Shown here: positions 15,873-25,200 of the stretch, in pieces
Position numbering within the stretch: the stretch's first letter is position 1
Layout of the letters: the number at the start of each line of letters is the position of its first letter
Assembly: GCA_026989505.1 (NCBI GenBank)
Contig: JALSJF010000068.1
Coordinates: 1-64,000 of the forward strand
Source: Cyclobacteriaceae bacterium
GTDB lineage: Bacteria > Bacteroidota > Bacteroidia > Cytophagales > Cyclobacteriaceae
DNA: 64,000 bases
Direction of reading: 5' to 3'
Position numbers and translations under genes: made by a program
The notes under the pieces: generated by a model
Database searches by the model: none
Told to the model about the DNA's origin: nothing
The model's input: only the letters and a program-made list of their open reading frames with translations

Positions 15873-18800
15873 ATGAAAAGAAGTTTACTAATTCTCTGTT
15901 TTATGGCTGTTGCTGTTATTGGTTTTGGCCAGGGGCTTACCACTGCCTCCATTAACGGCCGGATAACCGATTCTTCAGGCCAGCCTTTGCCCGGGGCAAC
16001 GGTGATTGCTGTACACGTGCCTACGGGTTCGCAGTATGGCAATGTTACCGATGCTGACGGCTATTTCAGGATCCCCAACATGAACGTTGGCGGCCCTTAC
16101 ACCATTACGGTTTCTTTTGTCGGCTTCCAGGACTATAAGGAAGAAGGTGTTTACCTTTCTTTGGGCCAGACCTTTAAATTAAACAAGTCACTTTCTGAAT
16201 CCGCTACTGAATTGCAGGAGATTGTGATCACTTCCGGAGGAATATTTGACGGTAACCGTACCGGGGCAGAAACCACCCTCAATACCGAGGATATTAACCT
16301 TACCCCAACCGTTGGCCGTGCCATAGGCGATTTTGCCCGTTTTGAGCCGATGGCCAGAATCCAGGAAGGTAATGACGGCTTTGAGATTTCTGTGGCCGGT
16401 ATGAACAACCGGCTGAATGCCATTTACATTGACGGGGCAGTAAACAACGATGTGTTTGGCCTGGCCGGTAGCGGTACCAATGGTGGCCAAACCGGGGTCT
16501 CGCCTTATCCTATTGATGCGATTGCCCAGTTTAATATCTCGGTAGCGCCATTCGATATCCGTCAGAGTGGTTTTGCCGGGGCTTCCATTAATGCGGTAAC
16601 CCGTAGTGGCACCAACGAGGTAAGCGGTAGCGCCTATTACTATTTCCGTAACCAGAATATGGCCGGCAGAACCCCGGCTGAGGATTTTAACGGGGTAACC
16701 CGGGAGAAACTTTCTGACTATAGCGCTACTACGTTTGGTGTGCGTGTAGGCGGGCCGATAGTAAAGGACAAAGTGTTCTTCTTTATCAATGCCGAAATGC
16801 AACGGGATGAAACCCCGCAACCATTCGATTTTAACAACTATACCGGAGATGCCACCCAGGCAGATGTAAATAACCTGATCTCCAAAATTAACAGCTATGG
16901 GTATGATCCTGGAAAGTACCTTGATAACACGGCTTTCCTGAATAGTGATAAGATCATTGCCAAGCTCGATTTCAACCTGGGCAAGCAGCATAAATTATCG
17001 GTAAGGCATTCGTTTGTAAAGGCTGAAAACCTGGAAGCCCGAAGGTCAGGGATTACCTCGCTGCAGTTTATTAATGGCTCGGAGTATTTTAACTCCACCA
17101 CCAACTCATCGGCCATAGAGTTGAAGTCGAATTTTGATAAGGCGTCCAACCATTTCACTTTTGGCATGACCCTGGTACGCGATGACCGTGACCCTATGGG
17201 AGACCCTTTCCCATCGGTAACCATTGATGATGGTGAAGGCCGCATTGTATTTGGTGCCGAGCCGTTTTCTACCGCCAACCTGCTCAACCAGGATATCATT
17301 ACCTTTACCAATAACTTCGAAATGTACCTCGGTAAGCATACCCTGTTAATTGGGGGTAATGCCGAATTTTACAAAACCAAGAACCTGTTTATCCCCTTCA
17401 ACTACGGCAGTTACCAGTTTAATAGCGTGAATGACTACCTGACGGACCAGTCAGCCTGGGTGTATTTGCGCGGTTATTCATTGCTGGCCAATATAGTGGG
17501 CGATGAGTCACCTTCGGGTATTGAGTTTAAATCACAGCTTTTAGGACTTTATGTACAAGATAGCTGGAATGTGACTGACAACTTTAAACTCACCCTGGGC
17601 TTAAGGGCCGATATGCAGTTGTTTGAAGATACTCCGGAAAACCAGCGGTTTAACGATAATACCATTCCGTTGATTGAAGCGGCCGGCTATGACCTGAAAG
17701 GGGCCAGGACCGGTTCGTTTATTAAGCCGCAGGTATTGCTGGCCCCCAGGGTAGGCTTTAACTGGGATGTGAAAGGCAACCAGGAAACCCAATTGCGCGG
17801 AGGCATAGGCTTGTTTACCAGTAGGATTCCCCTGGTATGGCCCGGTGGCGCTTATAATAATAACGGCTTAAACCAGGGCTTTGAGTTCAGGGGAGGCTGG
17901 TTTACCTCTACTCCCTTTGTTGCTGACGTAAACAATCAGTACCCGGGGGCAATAGACCCCAGCAACCCTCCGGAGTCAGGTAATATCGACTTGTTTGCCA
18001 GTGACTTTAAAATCCCGCAGGTGCTTAAGGCCAACCTGGCTGTCGATCAAAAATTACCAGGCGGTATTATAGCCACTTTCGATGCGATTTATACCAAGTT
18101 TATCAATAATATTTATTATGAAAACGTTAACCTGCAACCTTCCTGGGGGAACCTGGATCAGCCTTCTGACCAACGGCCGTTATTTAACCGCAGGGATTTA
18201 ATTAACAGCGATTATGGCAGGATATCGCTGGCCTCGAATACCAACAAAGGTTATGCCTATAACTTCAGTTTATTGCTGAGAAAGGCTTTCGATAATGGGT
18301 TTAACACCTCATTGTCCTACTCGTATGGCGACTCGTACTCGATCTACGATGGAACTTCTTCACAGAACTCCTCACAGTGGCGTTATAACCAAACTGTCAG
18401 CGACAGGAACGTAGTAACCCAGGTAAGGCGTTCGGCTTTTGCGGCCGGCCACAGGGTGCTGGGTACTATTTCTTACCGCAAGGAGTATGCCAACCACCTC
18501 GCTACCCAGATCGGGCTGGTGTATGAAGGCCGCTCAGGTGATGCCTATAGCTTCCTCATTGGCGATGGTGACGACATGATCAATGCCGACAGCCGTACCC
18601 CGGAATTGGCGTATGTTCCGGTAGATCAGAATGATATCACTATGGCCAGCCAGGAAGACTGGGACCGCCTGAATGCGTTTATCTCGCAGGACAAATATTT
18701 AAGCACCGTACGTGGCCAGTATGTTGACCGTAACCAGAACCGTACCCCATGGGAAAATATCTTTGACCTGAAATTCTTACAGGATTTCTACATCACCACA

Positions 18801-19091
18801 GCCGGGGGCAAGCGTAACACCTTGCAACTGTCGGTTGATATCTTTAATGTAGGTAACCTGTTGAATAAAAAATGGGGCAAGATGTACCGCAGGGAAGATA
18901 CCCGCTTTAACTACGCCCTGTACAGGTTTGAGGGTTGGGTACAGGATAACAATGGCGATGATACCCGTGAGCCAATCTACTCGTTCCCCGGTTACATCGA
19001 CAACAAGCCTTACTACAATAACCTGGATGATGCAGGTTTGCGCAGCTCAAGGTGGCAGATGCAAATTGGTGTCCGGTATATCTTCAACTAA
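15873..19091 (+). CDS. Oar-like TonB-dependent outer-membrane receptor
   Basis: A 1072-residue protein with a signal peptide (MKRSLLILCFMAVAVIGFGQ), a CarboxypepD-regulatory-like beta-sandwich (about 25-105, INGRITDSSGQPLPGATV), the segment ELQEIVIT leading into a plug domain (about 115-245, with YIDGAVNNDVFG), and a large beta-barrel ending in GVRYIFN, whose C-terminal aromatic residue is typical of outer-membrane proteins. This layout matches Oar proteins. No susD-like gene follows, so it is not a standard glycan-uptake pair. Two TonB genes lie convergently downstream. The ligand is unknown; Oar proteins have been linked to secretion or export of proteins in some bacteria. Confidence 0.9.
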   Translation: MKRSLLILCFMAVAVIGFGQGLTTASINGRITDSSGQPLPGATVIAVHVPTGSQYGNVTDADGYFRIPNMNVGGPYTITVSFVGFQDYKEEGVYLSLGQTFKLNKSLSESATELQEIVITSGGIFDGNRTGAETTLNTEDINLTPTVGRAIGDFARFEPMARIQEGNDGFEISVAGMNNRLNAIYIDGAVNNDVFGLAGSGTNGGQTGVSPYPIDAIAQFNISVAPFDIRQSGFAGASINAVTRSGTNEVSGSAYYYFRNQNMAGRTPAEDFNGVTREKLSDYSATTFGVRVGGPIVKDKVFFFINAEMQRDETPQPFDFNNYTGDATQADVNNLISKINSYGYDPGKYLDNTAFLNSDKIIAKLDFNLGKQHKLSVRHSFVKAENLEARRSGITSLQFINGSEYFNSTTNSSAIELKSNFDKASNHFTFGMTLVRDDRDPMGDPFPSVTIDDGEGRIVFGAEPFSTANLLNQDIITFTNNFEMYLGKHTLLIGGNAEFYKTKNLFIPFNYGSYQFNSVNDYLTDQSAWVYLRGYSLLANIVGDESPSGIEFKSQLLGLYVQDSWNVTDNFKLTLGLRADMQLFEDTPENQRFNDNTIPLIEAAGYDLKGARTGSFIKPQVLLAPRVGFNWDVKGNQETQLRGGIGLFTSRIPLVWPGGAYNNNGLNQGFEFRGGWFTSTPFVADVNNQYPGAIDPSNPPESGNIDLFASDFKIPQVLKANLAVDQKLPGGIIATFDAIYTKFINNIYYENVNLQPSWGNLDQPSDQRPLFNRRDLINSDYGRISLASNTNKGYAYNFSLLLRKAFDNGFNTSLSYSYGDSYSIYDGTSSQNSSQWRYNQTVSDRNVVTQVRRSAFAAGHRVLGTISYRKEYANHLATQIGLVYEGRSGDAYSFLIGDGDDMINADSRTPELAYVPVDQNDITMASQEDWDRLNAFISQDKYLSTVRGQYVDRNQNRTPWENIFDLKFLQDFYITTAGGKRNTLQLSVDIFNVGNLLNKKWGKMYRREDTRFNYALYRFEGWVQDNNGDDTREPIYSFPGYIDNKPYYNNLDDAGLRSSRWQMQIGVRYIFN

Positions 19092-19113
19092 GCTTAGTTA
19101 ACAGTTACAGTAA

Positions 19114-19144
19114 GCCGCACCGGGTAACCGGTGCGGCTTTTTTT
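19114..19144 (+). terminator. Rho-independent terminator after the TonB receptor
   Basis: A perfect 10-bp stem GCCGCACCGG (19114-19123) with CCGGTGCGGC (19128-19137), loop GTAA, is followed by seven T. It lies 22 bp after the receptor stop codon. Confidence 0.92.
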
Positions 19145-19180
19145 ATTTCACGGGTCCGGGCCGTAAGGCTATGGCCCAGG

Positions 19181-19292
19181 CCTCGGAACATCGGGGTTAA
19201 CCTCCGCTGAACCTCCGCTGAACCTCCGCTGAACCGGAGTTTAAGGACCTGATGTAATTAGCTGACAAGCAGTTGTCTGGCGGTTGATTTAC
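19181..19292 (+). repeat. Multi-hairpin dispersed element, decayed copy 3
   Basis: It aligns with the middle of copies 1 and 2 from the first stem to the AATTA...GACAA hairpin, but its left stem is damaged and the right-hand hairpin and CCGGGTT end are missing. An 11-bp unit, CCTCCGCTGAA, occurs three times in tandem (19201-19233) where the other copies have it once. The shared GGACCTGATGTAATTA (19244-19260 region) shows closer relation to copy 2. Confidence 0.65.
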
Positions 19293-19480
19293 AGCTATTT
19301 AAACTATAACCAAAAAAGGGAATTTAGTTGCAGAACAAATGCCATCTGCTTTGCAATGAAAAGTAGATAGTCCAGTTGTGGGTATTGGTCAATTTAGTGT
19401 AAGGGTAAACTGATTAGTAAACAGGAATACTTCTACTGGAGATTGGAATTAGGCCTGCTAAAACTACATGAAGAATTATT

Positions 19481-19632
19481 CGCCCACAGGGCCGATGACC
19501 CCGAGGTCTCGGGGCATCAGGGGTTAACCTCCGCTGAACCGGAGTCTAAGGACCTGATGTAATTAAATGATAAACATATGTTTATCATTTAATTTACGTC
19601 ATTATTCACGAAAGTTGTGAATAAACCGGGTT
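19481..19632 (+). repeat. Multi-hairpin dispersed element, copy 2
   Basis: The unit runs from CGCCCACAGGGC to CCGGGTT and matches copy 1 at about four of five positions by eye. Stem 1 is CCCCGAG/CTCGGGG around GT. Stem 2 is CATCAGG/CCTGATG enclosing CTCCG/CGGAG with the same CTGAAC loop. Stem 3 is a perfect 34-bp palindrome (19561-19594). Stem 4 is TTATTCAC/GTGAATAA (19602-19609 with 19617-19624). In stem 3, C-G pairs of copy 1 are replaced by A-T and T-A pairs here, so pairing has been kept while sequence changed. Confidence 0.75.
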
Positions 19633-19781
19633 AAAAAACACCTGCCTGCGGGTTGTGTGGTTACCGTTTAGCCGTCTGCCTGTTAGCCCTCTATATACCG
19701 GCAGAGCCACTTGCTGAGGACTGAAAGCGGGGGATGTGCCGGGGAAGGCTTTCTTTGCGGGCGCAATTAAATGGCATAAAA

Positions 19782-19810
19782 AAACCCTGAAGGTATATCC
19801 TTCAGGGTTT
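19782..19810 (-). terminator. Terminator of the tonB gene at 19814
   Basis: AAACCCTGAAGG (19782-19793) pairs with CCTTCAGGGTTT (19799-19810), a perfect 12-bp stem. Read on the minus strand it is followed by a T run, the complement of the A tract just left of the stem, immediately after the TonB stop codon. It could also stop plus-strand readthrough. Confidence 0.88.
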
Positions 19811-19813
19811 CTT

Positions 19814-20488
19814 TTAGTTCAGTTTAAAGGTAATGGGCAGTACCATACGCTGGCGTACCGGGCGCCCGCGTTGTTTGCCGGGGTTCCAGGCCGGGGAGTT
19901 TTTCAATACCCTTACGGCCTCTTCATCGCAGCCGGCCCCAATACCGCGTAATACTTTTACATCGGTAATCTTGCCGTCTTTGCCTACCACAAACTCTACA
20001 AACACGCGGCCTTCCATGCCCATACGCTGGGCTTGCGAAGGGTACTTCAGGTTTTTCTGCACATAGGCATAAAAGGCCTGTACCCCGCCTTTAAACGTAG
20101 CCGGGTTCTCAACGATCTGAAATATTTCATCGGTTTCTTCTTCCTCTTCCGGCTCGTCAAAAATTATTTCTTCAATTTCGGTTTCCTCGGTAATCTCTAC
20201 GTCAAGGTCTACCTCAATTTCCTCTTCAATTTCTTCTTCATCCGGCACCTCTATAATTTCGGGCTGTTTGATCTTGGGGGGTGGTGGCGGAGGCTGCTGG
20301 GTAATCGGCACCTCAGTCATTTCGTCAAAATCATCATTGATCTGGCCCATATCCAACAAATCGGTATTGTCGTATGAGCGCCATTCAAAGGCCACAATCA
20401 CCAACAACAAACTAACCACAAAGCCTATATTCAAAAACAGGCCGGTTTTTTTTGATAAATCTACATCCGGGTTCTTCTTCGCTTCCAT
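19814..20488 (-). CDS. tonB: Energy transducer TonB with acidic linker
   Basis: This 224-residue protein has one N-terminal membrane anchor (about 17-36, FLNIGFVVSLLLVIVAFEW), a short proline stretch (QQPPPPPPKIKQP, about 63-75), an unusually acidic linker of about 60 residues dominated by Glu, Asp and Ile, and a C-terminal TonB domain (about 130-224) with YPSQAQRMGMEGRVFVEFVV, IGAGCDEEAVRVL and the end LPITFKLN. It would couple the proton motive force to outer-membrane receptors, perhaps the convergent Oar-like protein next door. The Pro/Lys linker of classic TonB is largely replaced by an acidic one. A second TonB of nearly equal length lies 136 bp upstream. Confidence 0.92.
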   Translation of the reverse strand: MEAKKNPDVDLSKKTGLFLNIGFVVSLLLVIVAFEWRSYDNTDLLDMGQINDDFDEMTEVPITQQPPPPPPKIKQPEIIEVPDEEEIEEEIEVDLDVEITEETEIEEIIFDEPEEEEETDEIFQIVENPATFKGGVQAFYAYVQKNLKYPSQAQRMGMEGRVFVEFVVGKDGKITDVKVLRGIGAGCDEEAVRVLKNSPAWNPGKQRGRPVRQRMVLPITFKLN

Positions 20489-20521
20489 ACTTTTTTTACT
20501 TTATGCTACTCCTCGAAGCTT

Positions 20522-20529
20522 CAAATATA
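20522..20529 (-). promoter_or_regulatory. Candidate -7 box for tonB
   Basis: On the minus strand this reads TATATTTG, an exact match to TAnnTTTG, 33 bp before the start at 20488. The nearest TTTG upstream is 26 bp away, longer than the usual 19-21. Confidence 0.45.
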
Positions 20530-20624
20530 ACTATATTGCTGTAATATTTTTACGCCAAAGCAGATAAAATGTTACCATCTTCGTTTAAATGTACTTGCCA
20601 ATCCCCGTAAAATACAAAATCTGA

Positions 20625-21302
20625 TTAATGAAGTTTAAACGTTATCGGTACCACCATGCGCACCTTTACCGGCTTGCCCCTTTGCCTGCCCGGCTGCCAG
20701 CCGGGGGCAGCCAGCACTACCCGCAAGGCTTCTTCATCACAACCGGCCCCGATGCCTTTTATTACCGTGGCCTCACGTATCCGGCCGTCTGTATCCACAA
20801 CAAATTGCAGGGTAACCCGGCCTTCGATGCCCAACCGTTTGGCCCGCTTCGGGTACCGCAGGTGCTGCTTGATATAGTGGTAAAAAGCGTTCATACCACC
20901 ATGGTAGGAGGGCATTATTTCCGCATTATACGGAATTTCATCGGGAATTTCATCGGGAAGGTCGTCCGGTACCAGGGCAAAGCTTTGCCCGGGCAATAGG
21001 GTTGCTACTTCTGCCACCAGCGGCTTGGTTTCCGGCAACTCGGTTTCGGCTGCCGTGGGGGTTAATACCAATTTCTTTGGCGCTGCCGGGGGTGGGGGCG
21101 GCTTTGGCTTTTGGCTGGTGATGGGGATATCAACTACTTCCATAATATCTGCCACGGGGGCCCTGCCCATCACTTCCTTGTCGAAAGGGGATTTATATTC
21201 AAAGGCCAGGATGACCAGGGCCAGGGAGATAACCAGGCCCAGGTTGAAGAACAGGCCTGAATGACGGTTGATATTCGGGTGTTTGGGATGAGGCTTTTGC
21301 AT
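20625..21302 (-). CDS. Energy transducer TonB, second paralog
   Basis: Starting at the ATG ending at 21302 gives 225 residues: MQKPHPKHPNINRHSGLFFN leads into a membrane anchor, matching the N-terminus of the adjacent TonB. An upstream start at 21404 would add a 34-residue extension overlapping the VanZ gene and is less likely. The linker starts with proline (KPKPPPPPAAPKK) and continues with Leu, Pro and acidic residues. The C-terminal domain has YPKRAKRLGIEGRVTLQFVV, IGAGCDEEALRVV and ends LPITFKLH-like (VPITFKLH). It probably arose by tandem duplication with the gene at 19814, and it closes the gcvH-vanZ-tonB run. Confidence 0.9.
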   Translation of the reverse strand: MQKPHPKHPNINRHSGLFFNLGLVISLALVILAFEYKSPFDKEVMGRAPVADIMEVVDIPITSQKPKPPPPPAAPKKLVLTPTAAETELPETKPLVAEVATLLPGQSFALVPDDLPDEIPDEIPYNAEIMPSYHGGMNAFYHYIKQHLRYPKRAKRLGIEGRVTLQFVVDTDGRIREATVIKGIGAGCDEEALRVVLAAPGWQPGRQRGKPVKVRMVVPITFKLH

Positions 21303-21357
21303 AGCTGTAGGGTTTACGTACGGGCCGGCCGTATTACCGGATTTATAAACGTAACGG

Positions 21358-21759
21358 CTATTGGTTAAGTTTATTGTTAAAAAACATGAATAACAGCACA
21401 CCAAAGCAGGCTCCGGTAGCGTTGGCCGTCAGATCGGCATAGTCAAAAGTACGTTGCGGCACCAGGGCCTGGGTGAATTCCAGGGCGGTGCCGTAGGCAA
21501 GGGCCACTAATACGCTGGTAAGCACCGGGTAGGCAACTTTTTGCCGCCAGCGGCCATATTTTAAGCTAATGCCCCCAAGTAATGACAACACGGTAAAAAC
21601 CGTAAAATGAATAATTTTATCGAGGGAGAGGAAGTTCCAATCAATAATATTGGGGATCAACTGCCCGGGCAGCAAGGTGAGCAGGGCAATAAAAAGTACC
21701 CAACCGATATACAGTTGGGTACTCAGTGTAATCAGTTTACGGGTAAATTTATTCTCCAA
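21358..21759 (-). CDS. VanZ-like family membrane protein
   Basis: A 133-residue protein with about four membrane segments. The conserved VanZ-like features LPGQLIP, LDKIIHFTVF (about 46-55), ALEFTQALVPQRTFDYADLTANATGACFG (about 92-120) are all visible. The biochemical role of VanZ-like proteins is unknown; the name comes from a gene in vancomycin clusters giving slight teicoplanin resistance, and nothing here implies resistance. It overlaps the end of gcvH by 11 bp, so the two are translated together, a pairing I recall from other Bacteroidota near sprA. Confidence 0.85.
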   Translation of the reverse strand: MENKFTRKLITLSTQLYIGWVLFIALLTLLPGQLIPNIIDWNFLSLDKIIHFTVFTVLSLLGGISLKYGRWRQKVAYPVLTSVLVALAYGTALEFTQALVPQRTFDYADLTANATGACFGVLLFMFFNNKLNQ

Positions 21760-22129
21760 TCACTTCTTTGTACTGGTCGGCACTTAACAAATCGCTGGTG
21801 TCGGCATCAGGGGCCAGTTCTACTTTTACCATCCAGCCCTCCCCATAGGGGTCCTGGTTTACTACTTCGGGAGTATCTTCCAGGCCTTCGTTTATTTCGG
21901 CAATGGTGCCGGCTACCGGCATAAACAGGTCAGAAACCGTTTTTACGGCTTCTACGGTACCAAATACATCGCCCACACTCAGGGTTTCCCCCTCGGTGTC
22001 AACTTCTACAAAAACTATATCGCCAAGTTCTTTCTGGGCAAAATCGGTAATACCAATAGTGGCCATAGTGCCGTCAATTTTCACCCATTCGTGGTCTTTG
22101 GTGTACTTTAAATCTGCCGGGATATTCAT
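21749..22129 (-). CDS. gcvH: Glycine cleavage system H protein
   Basis: The 126-residue lipoyl carrier shuttles the methylamine group of glycine between the P, T and L proteins. It opens NIPADLKYTKDHEWVKIDG, carries the lipoyl lysine K63 in TVEAVKTVSDL, and ends with QDPYGEGWMVKVELA plus the usual C-terminal helices. Length is standard. The other glycine cleavage genes are not in the window. It is followed by the overlapping VanZ-like gene, and sprA ends 147 bp upstream on the same strand, so transcription could run from sprA into gcvH unless the hairpin at 22183 stops it. Confidence 0.95.
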   Translation of the reverse strand: MNIPADLKYTKDHEWVKIDGTMATIGITDFAQKELGDIVFVEVDTEGETLSVGDVFGTVEAVKTVSDLFMPVAGTIAEINEGLEDTPEVVNQDPYGEGWMVKVELAPDADTSDLLSADQYKEVIGE

Positions 22130-22182
22130 AAGTTAACTGTTTTCAGGTTTTGTACTTCAAATGTACATTATATTCTAAAATA

Positions 22183-22217
22183 TTAACCCGAAAATTATTG
22201 TGAATTTTCCGGGTTAA
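22183..22217 (-). terminator. Hairpin between sprA and gcvH
   Basis: TTAACCCG-AAAATT (22183-22196) pairs with AATTTT-CCGGGTTAA (22203-22217) with one bulged C. There is no strong T run, so termination of sprA is only possible. The right arm and its GTGAAT...CCGGGTTAAAA context resemble the right end of the multi-hairpin element, and the CCCGAAAATT arm resembles the palindrome at 665-703, so this may be a remnant of that family. Confidence 0.45.
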
Positions 22218-22275
22218 AACCAAGGCAGGGTAAACCCTTTTTTGTTAGCACCAACCAATCGGGCACAGGTTGGCA

Positions 22276-25200
22276 TTACTGGGCTAAACTAAACCGTACC
22301 TGCACGCCAAAAGCGGTGGTGGTACGCCTGAAGGAGGTGGTAATGCGGGGCTCGTTAATGCTTCTTTCATAATAGGCCTGCAGGGTAAGCCGGTTGTTCA
22401 GGGCATAGCCAATGTTGGGCCGTACCTGGATATTTACGTTACCATTGGTAATGGTATTTACCGATACCTCTTCCCCGTTGGTGTCCACATTAAATTTTCG
22501 CTGGATGGTCTTGGTGTCTTTAATGGTTAGGTCCATCCTGAAATCCAGGTCGTTTTCCAGGGTGGCCGTGCGCCCTTTAATCTTGAAGGGCACTTTTACA
22601 TTTGATTTGGTAAAGCCCAGCGACAGCACCAGGTCTTTGCTGTTTAGTTCGGTTATCTGCACGTTGGCCAGGTTAAGGGCCAGGTTGCGTTCGGTTTTGT
22701 ATTCAATGGAGGCATTCAGGCGGCTGCGGGTGCGCATACTTATCTTAATCAACGGGGCAAACCGTTCGGTAATAATAATTTGCTGCACAACATACTGGGG
22801 TATAAGCTGCCCTTCATCATTTACTTTCGTGGCCGGCCCGGTATTTTCCACATTGTTGTTCAGCAATAGGTCCTCGGGGGTTTGGTAGAGCAGGGAGTTG
22901 GTATAATTACTCACACTGTAGGTTGACGAATAGGCATGGGTGATGGTAAAGGAAGAAAACTGTTTGCGCATTGACGGCAGTTTGCCCAGGCCGGTATAAT
23001 CTAACCGCCAGTTGGGCAAAGGGGTAGCGGGGAAGGTACGCAAACTCACCTCATTGGCCGATTTACCCGAGTAGGCGGCAAGAAAAGCCGGGGTCAGCAC
23101 ATCCTGGCTATTGGGGTCGTAGTTGTTGCCGGTTTGGTCAAACAGCCGTTGCCCGATGATGGCCCGGTTACGCACAAACGCTTCAAATAAAGGTGAAATG
23201 TCGTCCTGGTTATCGTTTACGAAGGCGGTTTTTATGGCCAGGAAGGTTATGCTGTAAGCCCCGGAGCGGGTTGGGTTAAAAGATTGGTAAGCGCCTAATG
23301 AATCGGTACGGAAGATCTCCTGATACTGGGAAGATTTCTTTTTCTTGATATCAACCTGTAGTTTAAAGCTGCTGAAAGGTTCAATGATACCCTTAATGTT
23401 TAAATCGATGGTTTGTATCTGCCGGAAAGGGTCGGAAAGAATGGGGTTATCAACCAGCCAGCCGTTATTGGCTGCATCATAGCGGATGCCGGGGTTCTGG
23501 TCGCCCAGAATAAACCCTGCCCCGGGCGATGACCAGGTGGTATCCATACCCAGCAGGTAGGGGCTTTTCCTGAACCCGGGCAAACTGGTACCATCTTTGA
23601 TATCGTAGGTAATGTTTACAGACCGTAACATCATCAACGACCGCAGTAACCCTTTAACGAGTTTATTGTCTTTTCTCACCACCGTATCCCGGGTGGCCGT
23701 GGGCCTGCGGCTGGCGCGCCTCCGTGGCGGGGAATTGATTTTTTTCAGGTAAGGCACCTTATTGTAGAGTTTAACCAGATCGAACTTTCCTGAAGCGGTA
23801 ATGGTGCGGTTATTTTCAATGCGGTTGCCCAGGGTATCAATCTGGTCCAGGGCTGCGGAGGTCCAGAGATAACCTACACTATAACGCACATCGGCATTGG
23901 TCCAGTCGGTAAGCGGTATTTTATCCAGCGGCAGGCGGAAGTTGGCCCCCAGGGTCTGGTTGAAGGACTTCATCCGCCCGAATTGTTTCAGGTTGGTCAG
24001 GATAATGTCCCTGCCTTCGGTGGTGATCTCACCGTCCGGCTCATCTACCAGGGCATTGGCCCGGGCACTGTAATCCAACGAAATAGCCTTGGTAATATTC
24101 CATTTAAGGCCGTAAATACGGTTAAAAACAAAAGATTTTTCATAATTGGCCGCTACACCTTCACTGGTTAAATCTTTGTTCCGGTAAAGGGTTTTTATAT
24201 ACGTTCTTTTCAACTCGCCCCTGATGGTAACATTAGATAAAACAGGGTTAAAATTAATATCTTTAATAAGTTTCAGCCAGTCTGATTTAAAGGCATCCAT
24301 ATCCTTGAAAGGTTGCAGGGAAACCTCCTGCGGGCTGAAGGTATAGGCAAGGGAGCCGGTGTAATTGCGGTTTTGATAGGTGGCAATATTATAATTACTG
24401 CGGGTTTTATCGCTATAGGCAAACGATACGGCAAAGTTCTCGATGTTGTAAAACCTTTTGCTCTTATCGGGGTTGGTGTGCTCTTTGCGCAAGTTGGTGA
24501 GGTTGATACTGCGTTGCTCGGTGCGGTCGATAACCGCATTTTTGAAATCGTTGCGCTCTTGGGTATCTTCTATGGCCTCCAGGTTGCTTTCCAGGGGGAT
24601 GTCAGAGTCTAACGGGTTATATTCGGGGGTTATGGTTTTTCTTTCATAGCTGGCAAATACCGGGATTTTTATCCCTGATTTCGAAGGCAGGAATTTGTCC
24701 AGGTTTACATTGCCCGAAACATCGTACTCAAAGGTGGTTTCCTGGGTGCGTTCGGCAATTTTTGATTGTACATTACCAAAGCCATAGGCGGTGTAGCGTG
24801 TAGAGGCCGAAATATTGGCAAAATCGGCCAGTCTGGCGTTGAGGCTGGCATTGCCGGCCCAGCCGGCCTGGCGGTCAAAATCGGTAACCCTGAGTTCATT
24901 GGCCCAGATGCATACATCGTAAGCGCTTTCATCGGCACTTTCAGGGTTACGGATACCAATCATTAAACTGGTTATTACACTCATTTTAGGGTTACCAACC
25001 ACGGTAATTTTATATTGGTTATAGGTGGTGGTAAAGGGCAGGTCCAGGGAAACCCCGGCTGCATTACGCATCGATTTAGCTTTATACAACTCGCCAAAAG
25101 GCATGTCTATTTCATTTTCTGTTGGCCATATTTCCCCGGGGCTGCTGGAGTTAAAGGGGGTAATGGTCAGCGGCACTTCTATTTCATAATAATTGTCGAA

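Larger units (their letters stand above)
19145..19781. other. Repeat-bearing intergenic region between convergent receptor and TonB genes
   Basis: No gene is seen. It holds a decayed copy (19181-19292) and a well kept copy (19481-19632) of the multi-hairpin element, both in the same orientation as copy 1. The 188-bp stretch between them is A/T-rich with no evident structure or homology, and 19633-19781 shows nothing recognisable before the terminator of the TonB gene. Confidence 0.6.

Noticed and set aside
21303-21404. 34-residue N-terminal extension of the second TonB
   Set aside because: It overlaps the VanZ-like gene and spoils the alignment of the membrane anchor with the neighbouring TonB.
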